Positions 61,101 through 64,000 of a DNA stretch of 64,000 bases are shown here, piece after piece; within the stretch, counting starts at the first letter, position 1, and each line of letters opens with the position of its first letter. The translations under genes and the position numbers were made by a program. The stretch is from Chelydra serpentina (lineage: Eukaryota > Chordata > Testudines > Chelydridae): positions 34,583,501-34,647,500 of the forward strand of contig JBAIAC010000024.1 of the NCBI GenBank assembly GCA_037349315.1, in the 5' to 3' direction. The notes below the pieces were generated by a model. That model was not told the DNA's origin. It searched no databases and saw nothing but the letters and a program-made list of their open reading frames with translations.

Positions 61101-62704
61101 TGGAGTCTGCACCAGGGCATGTGAAGCTGGTTCCTGAAGTTTATATGTGGACTGGAGGGGAGTTAACTGTAGAGCGTGCTAAAATTGTTGCAAGCTAACT
61201 TCTCCACGTTGGCCCTGCTGGTGCACTCTAGATCAGTGGTTCTCAACCTATTTACCATTGTGGGCTGCTTTGCAGCTCTCTGTGTGTTATGTGGGCTGCA
61301 TCCATATAATATATATATACACTATATACATACATATATGGTATTGCTTAGAGCAGTGTTTCCCAAACTTGGGACGCCGCTTGTCCAGGGAAAGCCCCTG
61401 GCGCGCCCGGCCTGTGTGTTTACCTGCCGCATCCCCCTGGTTCAGCCAGTCGTGGCTTCCACTGGCCGCAGTTCGCTGTGCCTGGCCAATGGGGGCTGCG
61501 GGACGTGGTGGACAGAGTTTTTCAAGAGTTATTTAGACACTTAAGAGCCTAAATCCCATTGACTTTCAATGAGATTTGAGCTCCTAAAGTAACCTGAGTC
61601 TCTTTTGAAAATGGGAGTTAGTTTCCTAAGTCACTCATGTGCTTCTGAAAATTTTATCCCAGGTCCAAACCCCATTGCAGTCAATGAGTCTTTCCATTGA
61701 CTTCAGTGGACATTGGATCAGGCCCTAAATGTATAAGTACCTTCTTCACTTTCATTTTGAAAGGTAAATTTTCCATAGTGTAGGTGGCAAGATAAAGGGA
61801 GGTAAGTTGGAGAACTTACTCTGTTGCATCTCTCCTTCAGACAGAACCCTGTATATTTATCTGCTTGAAACATTATTTCTACAATGAAAATAAATTGTTG
61901 GGATTTTTTTTCCCAACAGGGTGGATCATCTTCCTCTGGTGTCAGTAAGGGTTGTGGACAGGTAAGTCCCTTTCCTCCTCTATATGTGGAGATTTGACTC
62001 AATTTGCTACTTAGTATTAAAACATTTTGTTATAAATTGGATTGTGCCCATTAACTGAAATAGGAGCTTTTTGTTTCCATTGTTGTGCCTGAAAATATAC
62101 AGTGCAGAGAACCAGAGAGACTGACATTGGCTACTGTACTGAACAGGAATGGCCTCAGTTAGACACTAGTGTATAAATAATAGGTACAGTTAATGACTCA
62201 TCCATTTTGAGAATAATCATTAACCATATAGTAAATAAGTACCTGAATTCGGATACTTTACTCCTCTACTCTAAAATCACAAACAAACATAGCCATCTGT
62301 GAATATTTCTCAACTAAATGTTGCTTCATTTAACACAACTATAATCAGAGATACTCTCTCAGGCTGACTCCTCAAGAATGACAGTTGAATTAGTAGTTTC
62401 CTGGTCAAAGATGACCCTTCATTAGAATTCCATTTCCCCATGTGCACACTTGAAATGAGCTCAGGTCCAGTAACTCTGTATTGAATAGTGAGAACCTAGG
62501 GCTATGTGAGGAGAAAAAGGGAGTCAAATATGAGGTCAACGTAGTGATAGCGAAACTAGGTAAAAGAATATAGTGGAGTTAATGAAAAAGACAGATTGAG
62601 ACTAGAAGCTTCAGGAGGAAAGATAAGTTGTTTTGCAAGGAAATGAATGGTTTGGGTGTCTTTTTACGCAGGGTACTTCATATGACAGCAATCCCTGCCA
62701 CCAG
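27921..62704 (+). CDS. Reeler-domain secreted protein with micro-exon repeat array (3' end beyond window)
   Basis: This is a spliced gene whose first 179 residues, from four ordinary exons, form a signal peptide and a Reeler domain. Family landmarks are CDTMLPHHG, DPGNEIQVTL, GFQGFHLQAR, PVGSF, AVSH, TTTWIAP and FRATFVQ. These best fit the FRRS1/REELD1 group of Reeler proteins; I cannot tell which, so no symbol is given. Sixteen intact phase-0 micro-exons follow (606 nt, 202 residues), giving 381 residues in the window without a stop. The micro-exons encode short Ser/Gly/Gln/Tyr-rich peptides and look like tandem copies. Four N-glycosylation sequons (N26, N96, N109, N170) and the signal peptide indicate a secreted or extracellular product. 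If it belongs to FRRS1, DOMON and cytochrome b561 domains would be expected downstream; this is untested. Confidence 0.8.
29222..29813. repeat. Old hAT-type repeat interrupted by a younger MITE
   Basis: Shares phrases AAAGTCATG, TTGCCTTCTGGTTTTTGAGTCTTTAGG and GAGGGCTAGAAACTTTC with 10583-10855. Its right end, GTTGGCAACACA, was the target of the MITE at 29506-29802, whose 8-bp duplication is GCAACACA. Confidence 0.55.
29506..29802. mobile_element. GC-rich hAT-type MITE, long form, with 8-bp duplication
   Basis: Ends CAGTAGTGTAGGCAGG and CCTGGCTATGCTACTG are inverted, and GCAACACA flanks both sides (29498-29505 and 29803-29810). The interior folds back: CTCCGGGTCTTCGGCGGCAC on one arm faces GCTGCCGAAGACCCAGAGCG on the other. 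It is a sister of 45631-45932. Confidence 0.85.
30560..31155 (+). repeat. LINE L2/CR1-clade 3' relic
   Basis: The upstream half resembles the end of an L2/CR1-type second reading frame (CTTGCCTCTGGCTCCCTATT, GCCTTCAAGACCCTGCATAA, TATGGAATGCCTTCACC). The downstream half has the tail TTCTTTGGGAAAGGGACCAGG followed by TAATAATAA. Frames are broken. Confidence 0.6.
31911..32047 (+). CDS. Coding exon 2: Reeler domain, middle
   Basis: 137 nt between TGTTTTCTCAG and GTATGT; phase 1 in, phase 0 out. It encodes residues 66-111, VTLKGTSEHGFQGFHLQARE through PVGSFNITDP to ACHNVS, the best-conserved core of Reeler domains. Sequons at N96 (NIT) and N109 (NVS). C107 is one of the likely disulfide cysteines with C31. 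Confidence 0.9.
32590..33015. repeat. Probable non-autonomous DNA transposon relic
   Basis: Ends with GACAAATCTGCAGCCCTA and contains paired phrases TCATGGTAAATTTAGTAAAAA and TCACGGACAGAGAAATCAC, as in a reptile DNA-element family I recall with TAGGGCTGCAGATTTGTCACGG ends. The left boundary is unclear. Confidence 0.35.
33107..33198 (+). CDS. Coding exon 3: Reeler domain, C-terminal part
   Basis: 92 nt between TTTTTATTACAG and GTATAT; phase 0 in, phase 2 out. Encodes residues 112-141 and two bases of Arg142. Motifs NSAVSHTNSE and TTTWIAPSN match the late strands of Reeler domains. Confidence 0.88.
33430..33615. repeat. Ancient self-complementary repeat
   Basis: Includes GCCCAGTCCTACAAACCTCTACTCACA and GTGAGTAGTCCCATACATGAGG...GATTTCAATGGG. 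A related layout is seen at 43170-43270. Highly degraded. Confidence 0.35.
34564..34675 (+). CDS. Coding exon 4: end of Reeler domain, basic linker
   Basis: 112 nt between TTTTCCCTCTAG and GTATGT; phase 2 in, phase 0 out, residues 142-179. The motif RATFVQDSKNFWVGVLSKT completes the Reeler fold. A sequon (N170, NVT) is followed by the basic run ERRNKKK, which ends the exon and could be a protease-sensitive linker; that is inference. From here onward all exons are phase 0/0. Confidence 0.88.
34856..34970 (-). repeat. MIR SINE fragment
   Basis: Plus-strand phrases TATTATTATCCCATCTGACAG and AAGGAAACTGAGCTGCAGAG correspond to the MIR core on the minus strand. Diverged. Confidence 0.6.
35175..35260. 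repeat. Short palindromic dispersed repeat
   Basis: Hairpin GACCAGATCTTCCGCTGATG...CACCAGCTGCTGATCTAACC, same family as 13548-13611. Confidence 0.6.
35385..35420 (+). CDS. Micro-exon 1 (36 nt, Cys type)
   Basis: ASRIVIEMECTK, between TTCTTTATAG and GTAAGA, phase 0/0. Cys is the third codon from the end. It is less Ser/Gly-rich than later ones and could be the ancestral linker exon. Confidence 0.75.
35977..36015 (+). CDS. Micro-exon 2 (39 nt, Cys type)
   Basis: KGGTYSSSGGCIQ, between GCTTTTCTTACAG and GTAAAC, phase 0/0, Cys third from end. Directly follows another Cys-type exon. The upstream box ACAAGCCCTTTAAGAAGAAG is the intron-unit signature shared across the array. Confidence 0.78.
37014..37058 (+). 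CDS. Micro-exon 3 (45 nt, GQ type)
   Basis: GGSSGSSQTSYSIGQ, between GATTTGTTTACAG and GTAAGT, phase 0/0. No Cys; ends Gly-Gln. Follows a Cys pair. Confidence 0.8.
37059..38596 (+). other. Array intron without other features
   Basis: Intron-unit sequence only; the frames at 37153-37356 and 37719-37973 lack splice support. It leads to a decayed micro-exon. Confidence 0.5.
38597..38632 (+). pseudogene. Decayed micro-exon: donor GT changed to AT
   Basis: After a good acceptor (GGTTTCTTTACAG), DVQGSSLAGSSY is in frame, but the next bases are ATGAGC where a GTGAGC/GTAAGC donor is expected; the sequence after it (TGTTTCTCCAATGTATT) matches the start of other array introns. Without the donor, the frame runs into a stop (TAG at 38678). 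Probably skipped. Confidence 0.65.
39345..39470 (-). repeat. Old LINE/MIR-type tail
   Basis: Phrases AATTACAGTGGTTCCTGAGGG, GTAGGCACTGTACAAACATAG and AAAAAGCTTAGTATCT form the complement of a LINE-like tail seen elsewhere in the window. Confidence 0.45.
39902..40075. repeat. Non-autonomous transposon, left-hand portion
   Basis: Begins CATAGGTGCTGACTCCGTGG with a tight hairpin (GGGTGCTCCGGGGCTGGAGCACCC), then GGTGGGTGCTCAGCACCC. It appears to be the left part of the family whose right part lies at 6929-7290. Confidence 0.5.
40348..40368 (+). pseudogene. Decayed micro-exon with mutated acceptor and weak donor
   Basis: The expected acceptor TTCTTTACAG reads TTCTTTATAA at 40320-40329. Alignment with the exon at 59073 suggests the original exon began there and included GGxxxATCCACATTTCACAGGACAGCAATAGC. 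A cryptic acceptor (CATTTCACAG) would leave DSNSYSQ, followed by GTCAGC, a weak donor. In frame, but probably not used efficiently. Confidence 0.5.
40741..40785 (+). CDS. Micro-exon 4 (45 nt, Cys type)
   Basis: VGVISPGGSRGGCVP, between TCTTTCTTTCAG and GTAAGC, phase 0/0, Cys third from end. First of the second Cys pair. Confidence 0.8.
41554..41733 (+). mobile_element. tRNA-derived SINE with CR1 tail (cryptodiran turtle type)
   Basis: The head has a Pol III A box (TAGCTCAGTGG, 41566-41576) and B box (GGTTGTGAGTTCAATCC, 41603-41619). The tail from about 41655 is nearly the same as the CR1 3' end at 10960-11040, finishing ATTCTATGATT. SINEs of this build are known from cryptodiran turtles and use the CR1 machinery through the shared tail. 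It is the strongest taxonomic marker in the window. Confidence 0.88.
42418..42456 (+). CDS. Micro-exon 5 (39 nt, Cys type)
   Basis: GTSGIYNKYGCKD, between TTTCCTCTACAG and GTAAGT, phase 0/0, Cys third from end. Completes the second Cys pair. Confidence 0.8.
43590..43628 (+). CDS. Micro-exon 6 (39 nt, GQ type)
   Basis: SAVSVNTGMSYGQ, between GGTTTGTTTCCAG and GTAGGA, phase 0/0. The donor lacks the usual A at +3, so it may be weaker. Like micro-exon 3 it follows a Cys pair and ends Gly-Gln. Confidence 0.75.
44587..44616 (+). CDS. Micro-exon 7 (30 nt)
   Basis: SVFSGGAVQK, between TGTATTCTTCACAG and GTAAGC, phase 0/0. A dispersed palindrome begins 31 bases after its donor. Confidence 0.75.
44647..44733. 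repeat. Short palindromic dispersed repeat
   Basis: Hairpin GACAGATTCTCTGCAGGTG...CACCAGCTGAGATGCTGGCCC, same family as 13548-13611, directly downstream of micro-exon 7. Confidence 0.6.
45546..46125. mobile_element. Degraded MITE interrupted by a hAT MITE
   Basis: The outer element (ACCAGTCTACACTGCACAGC at the left; GGGCTGTAGTTCAGG, CATCTACACAACTATTTTTAG on the right) belongs to the GTCTACACT group and is split by 45631-45932. Confidence 0.45.
45631..45932. mobile_element. GC-rich hAT-type MITE, long form, with 8-bp duplication
   Basis: Ends CAGTAGCGTAGCCAGG and CCTGGCTGCGCTACTG; perfect flanking GGGCTCAT (45623-45630 and 45933-45940). The central fold-back (CTCCGGGTCTTCGGCGGC facing CGAAGACCCGGAG) matches 29506-29802. 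Confidence 0.88.
46160..46300 (+). repeat. MIR SINE fragment
   Basis: CCTTGGGCAAGTCACTTAGC followed by CATCTGTAAAATGGGGATAA is the MIR core and 3' half. Confidence 0.8.
46403..46441 (+). CDS. Micro-exon 8 (39 nt, Pro-rich)
   Basis: PVSYPESNPYPPE, between TGGTTTCATTACAG and GTAAGC, phase 0/0. It departs from the Ser/Gly pattern with five prolines, and has no Cys. Confidence 0.75.
47093..51209 (-). mobile_element. hAT DNA transposon, 4.1 kb, with 8-bp duplication
   Basis: Left end CAGGGGCAGCCCTAGACTAG and right end, in complement, CAGGGCGGCCCGTCC are inverted. Further in, CACCCTAGGCGAACCATG and the complement of CACTTAGCACCCTAGAC extend the similarity. Flanks are ACAAAGAG (47085-47092) and ACAAAGAC (51210-51217), 7 of 8 bases identical. 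A transposase relic occupies the minus strand. The insertion split an array intron after that unit existed. Confidence 0.9.
47572..50208 (-). pseudogene. hAT transposase (zinc-finger/DUF4371 type), broken
   Basis: From an ATG at 50208 (MAERGKRKPPGAEYRK) a stop follows at once, with another near 49975. Then come the TTF-type zinc-finger region (RDPASWPRCDD, later FAASCLEIKQ), a region like DUF4371 including GQGYDNGTNMKGK near 48810-48845, where the Asp of GYDNG may be catalytic, and at the C-terminus the hAT dimerisation motif ASGERSVSKLKLIKTYL (47572-47838). It resembles transposases whose domesticated relatives include ZMYM-type proteins. Multiple stops and frameshifts make it inactive. Confidence 0.85.
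51353..51636 (-). mobile_element. Penelope-like element fragment with hammerhead-like motif
   Basis: On the minus strand, the motif at 51445-51484 reads GCAT-CCGATGA-A-GTGGGT...ACCCAC-GAAA-GCTT-ATGC, the three-part hammerhead layout with a 4-bp stem I. The plus-strand left edge TTTCAGTGTAGTAGCCGTGTTAGTCTG equals the end of 63669-63799. Sequence to 51636 appears to be upstream, possibly coding, element sequence. Confidence 0.6.
51881..51898 (+). CDS. Micro-exon 9 (18 nt, shortest)
   Basis: RKTFPS, between GGTTTCTTTTACAG and GTAAGC, phase 0/0. The sequence is basic, not Ser/Gly-rich. The well-preserved intron-unit context on both sides supports it, but at 18 nt it depends most on splice enhancement. 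Confidence 0.6.
52367..52567. mobile_element. Short-form hAT MITE inserted in a long-form relative
   Basis: Starts CAGTGGCGTAGCCAGG, ends GCTACGCTACGG, and is flanked by CTCCCCTT on both sides (52359-52366 and 52568-52575), a perfect 8-bp duplication of the host element's own sequence. Confidence 0.82.
52875..52994. mobile_element. 120-bp MITE with TA target duplication
   Basis: Ends GGGTGACCAGATGTCCC and CTGTCTGGTCACCC are inverted, flanked by TA (52873-52874 and 52995-52996). This fits a Tc1/mariner-type non-autonomous element, though TA duplications alone are weak evidence of class. Confidence 0.75.
53096..53362. mobile_element. Harbinger-type MITE with TAA target duplication
   Basis: GGCTATGTCTACACTGTGAG at the left, GTGTAGACATACCC in final position at the right, and TAA on both sides (53093-53095, 53363-53365). 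It is the cleaner relative of 19268-19586. Confidence 0.82.
53639..53680 (+). CDS. Micro-exon 10 (42 nt)
   Basis: ALANSGYGSIIHSQ, between GGTTTCTTTACAG and GTAAGC, phase 0/0. No Cys, ends in Gln. Confidence 0.8.
53988..54074. repeat. Short palindromic dispersed repeat
   Basis: Hairpin GGCCAGATCATAAGCTGGTG...ACCAGCTGAGGATCTGGCCC; part of a similar sequence recurs at 54451-54521. Confidence 0.6.
54185..54220 (+). pseudogene. Decayed micro-exon: donor GT changed to AT
   Basis: SSSSYERKVHTQ follows the acceptor TGATTTCTCTGCAG, but ATGAGC stands where the donor should be; the following CATTTTCCCCTCTATACTTATAG matches other intron starts. Same kind of lesion as 38597-38632. Confidence 0.65.
55234..55254 (+). 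pseudogene. Micro-exon remnant with shifted acceptor
   Basis: The array acceptor TTCTTCACAG reads TTCTTCACAA at 55208-55217, and a TAG lies in the old frame. That TAG could itself act as an acceptor (GTCTTCATCATAG), leaving SSGIFGQ in frame before GTAACA. Either dead or rescued as a 21-nt exon. Confidence 0.5.
55528..55557 (+). CDS. Micro-exon 11 (30 nt, Cys type)
   Basis: GGQRVNPCDR, between TTGTTTCTTTACAG and GTGAGT, phase 0/0, Cys third from end. First of the third Cys pair. Confidence 0.8.
56584..57548. mobile_element. Near-perfect fold-back element (965 bp)
   Basis: Arms 56584-57009 and about 57124-57548 are inverse copies with very few differences (for example C/T near 56589 and one G/C near 56845), separated by about 114 bases. 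Identical 64-codon frames occur on opposite strands in the two arms. AATATG flanks both sides (56578-56583 and 57549-57554), so the entire palindrome may have inserted as a unit. No transposase is visible. Confidence 0.8.
58144..58179 (+). CDS. Micro-exon 12 (36 nt, Cys type)
   Basis: SSSSYNIIICKL, between GGTTTCTTTTCAG and GTAAGC, phase 0/0, Cys third from end. Completes the third Cys pair. It starts like the decayed copy at 54185 (SSSSY). Confidence 0.8.
59073..59114 (+). CDS. Micro-exon 13 (42 nt, GQ type)
   Basis: GHSSTSQSSNTNGQ, between GGTTTTTTTACAG and GTATGT, phase 0/0. Ends Gly-Gln after a Cys pair, as micro-exons 3 and 6 do. Confidence 0.82.
60048..60074 (+). pseudogene. Decayed micro-exon: donor GT changed to AT
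   Basis: After CTGGCTTCTTTAG, RNPSSSQSQ is in frame, then ATAAAC replaces the donor. Third case of the same first-base donor change. The preceding TTTCACAAAGAAATAACTGG is the intron-unit signature. Confidence 0.6.
60535..60585 (+). CDS. Micro-exon 14 (51 nt, internal duplication, two donors)
   Basis: GQSTFSQGSQVTSQGSQ, between CTTCCTTCACAG and GTAAGC, phase 0/0. The 15-base TCACAGGGCAGCCAA plus GTAA is present twice, so an alternative donor (GTAACC) at 60565 would give a 30-nt exon ending at 60564, also in frame. It is the longest exon in the array. Confidence 0.8.
60865..60922. repeat. Short palindromic dispersed repeat
   Basis: Hairpin GGGGTAAATTGGCACTACTC...GACAATTTATATCAGC around AATTAATA; same family as 13548-13611, worn. 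Confidence 0.45.
61234..61515. repeat. Two hAT-type repeat fragments around a TA-rich run
   Basis: CAGTGGTTCTCAACC at 61234 and CAGTGTTTCCCAAACTTGGG at 61354 are typical hAT 5' ends. The second continues into GC-rich sequence to about 61515. Between them is an ATATATAC-type microsatellite (about 61300-61345). Right ends were not found. Confidence 0.6.
61515..61735. repeat. Ancient dispersed palindromic repeat
   Basis: TTTTTCAAGAGTTATTTAGAC, AAATCCCATTGACTTTCAATGAG and GGATCAGGCCCTAA match the family at 1715-1897. Confidence 0.5.
61920..61961 (+). CDS. Micro-exon 15 (42 nt, Cys type)
   Basis: GGSSSSGVSKGCGQ, between TTTTTTTTCCCAACAG and GTAAGT, phase 0/0, Cys third from end. First of the fourth Cys pair. 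Confidence 0.82.
62672..62704 (+). CDS. Micro-exon 16 (33 nt, Cys type), last seen
   Basis: GTSYDSNPCHQ, between TGTCTTTTTACGCAG and GTGAGT, phase 0/0, Cys third from end. Completes the fourth Cys pair. The open donor shows that the gene continues past the window. Confidence 0.8.
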
Positions 62705-63612
62705 GTGAGTAACCTTTCTCCATTGTTTTTAAAGTTTGCCTTAAACTGGTTCTTAGTAATGGAATGTGTTGTTGTAAATGTAATGTCTTGTTCTCAAATG
62801 GTGGAACAATGCTGCACACAATTTCTCTGAAAAATGTGTACAAACCTCATTAGGTTTTTGATTAAAATTAGATTTAGTTTACAAGCACACGCTCCCCTAC
62901 ATAACTTTAGAGAATTTGACTTTGTCACTAAAGTGCCTACATGATTTAGAGCAAAATTTGAAGAACACCTAACTTACTTGGCAGTTTCTTTTTAACTTAA
63001 TTAAATTGTAGATCCAGATCATCCCCCTCTCCCACCTGTAAGAGGGGGTGTGGGAAAGGAAGTAGGTGGGGGATCCTTTCACAGCGATCCCCCTCCCAAC
63101 ACCAAAGTTACACCTTTGAGGCAGTGAGGTTTGGCGCCCTCTGCTGGACCCAAACTTAATTGTGTCTCTGGCCCCTGGCTCCCTGTCAGTGTGACTACAT
63201 CTAAGCCATACCCAACAGTATTTTTATATTTTGAAACTCATTTTAAGCACAAGAAGAGAGGGGCCCTGACTGTGCTGGGTGCTGGTGAAGAAGCAGCTCC
63301 TCAGCACCAGAGAGCTGAAAGACAAGTGAACAGAGAACAGAACATTAGCAAAGACAGAGAATTCCAGGGCCCTGTATTGGGAGAGGGTTGTGTCCCCTAG
63401 TGGGGAGAGCACTAGCTCACAATTCCCCTTGTGGCTCATGTCTGTGATCAGCATTAGGGGAATCCAGGCTCTCTCGCTCCACCAGGTTCCGGGGAAAGAA
63501 TATAACCAACCCTGTTCCCTGGATCACTTTCTACCACATTCAGTCTCTTTGGAGGCCCAGTGTGGGCCCAGCTATCAATTCACAACATGCCCTCAACTGA
63601 AAGGGGTCCAGG
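62705..63612 (+). other. Start of the next array intron, unassigned
   Basis: Intron beginning GTGAGTAACCTTTCTCCATTG. A hairpin at about 63015-63076 (GATCATCCCCCTCTCCCACC...GGTGGGGGATC) may be a small MITE. The frame at 63131-63400 has no support. Confidence 0.4.
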
Positions 63613-63799
63613 AGGGGGGAGGGATAGCTCAGTGGTTTGAACATTGGCAGGGGACTTGACTCAATGATCTGATGAAGTGGGTACTAACCCACGAAAGCTT
63701 ATGCTGAAATAAATTTGTTAGTCTCTAAGGTGCTACAAGTTTTTCTTTCTTATTTTCATTTTGCTGACACAGACTAACACGGCTACTACACTGAAACCT
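63613..63799 (+). mobile_element. SINE head joined to a Penelope-like 3' end
   Basis: The SINE promoter start (GGGATAGCTCAGTGGTTTGA) is followed by a shortened tail (GACTTGACTCAATGATCT) and then at once by CTGATGAAGTGGGTACTAACCC, the hammerhead-like Penelope end, which runs to ACACTGAAACCT. It could be a chimera or two insertions with deletion. Confidence 0.6.
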
Positions 63800-64000
63800 A
63801 AAATGATCTTTCAAAGTCCTTCCAGCTCTATGAGATAGGCATAGCTCCATATATTATGTTGCAAGAGATCACATAAAATGAAGTGGGCAGTTAACACCTC
63901 TGCAGTCCTAAAACAAAGGAGAGTTAGTGGGTTACAAATTGTTGTAATGAGCTATAAAATCAGTGTCTCTGCCAGTAGAACATAAAATCCTGGGCTCAAT

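Noticed and set aside
35385..62704. Array read as a CRISPR-like or satellite repeat
   Set aside because: Units are 0.5-3 kb with splice signals and in-frame blocks; there are no short regularly spaced direct repeats.

Overview
This window looks like nuclear DNA of a reptile, most probably a cryptodiran turtle. It has a Pol III tRNA-derived SINE that carries a CR1 LINE tail (41554-41733), CR1 3' ends with the terminal ATTCTATGA repeat (10860-11045 and 19000-19240), MIR copies, Penelope-like fragments, and many Harbinger and hAT transposon relics. Coding sequence is split by GT...AG introns, so most short open frames in the window are meaningless. The turtle call is an inference from repeat types recognised from memory.

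Region 1-27.5 kb holds no gene I can support. Its most complete element is a decayed PIF/Harbinger transposon (1986-5972) with remnants of both of its genes: a Myb/SANT-like protein on the plus strand and a HARBI1-like DDE nuclease on the minus strand. Around it are a non-autonomous DNA transposon with an 8-bp target duplication (6256-6895), a Ty3/gypsy reverse transcriptase relic (about 11610-12340), and a dense set of MITEs whose ends read GTCTACACT (14-20 kb). A Penelope-like fragment at 25331-25414 carries a hammerhead-ribozyme-like core.

Region 27.9-62.7 kb is one plus-strand gene that runs off the right edge. Four ordinary exons (27921-34675) encode a signal peptide and a Reeler domain of the FRRS1/REELD1 type, 179 residues in all. 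They are followed by a long array of tandemly repeated micro-exons. I count sixteen with intact splice sites (18-51 nt each), all a multiple of three and all phase 0/0, plus at least five decayed ones. They encode short Ser/Gly/Gln/Tyr-rich peptides; eight contain a single Cys, always at the third codon from the exon end, and these eight occur as four adjacent pairs. The flanking intron sequence is also repeated, so the array grew by duplication of exon-plus-intron units. No stop codon or membrane segment is reached, so the C-terminal part lies beyond the window.

The introns of this gene have absorbed later insertions: an almost full-length hAT transposon with its 8-bp target duplication (47093-51209), a near-perfect 965-bp fold-back element (56584-57548), several copies of a short GC-rich hAT-type MITE (including one nested inside another), and a Penelope-like fragment. 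The micro-exon array is the most unusual feature of the window.
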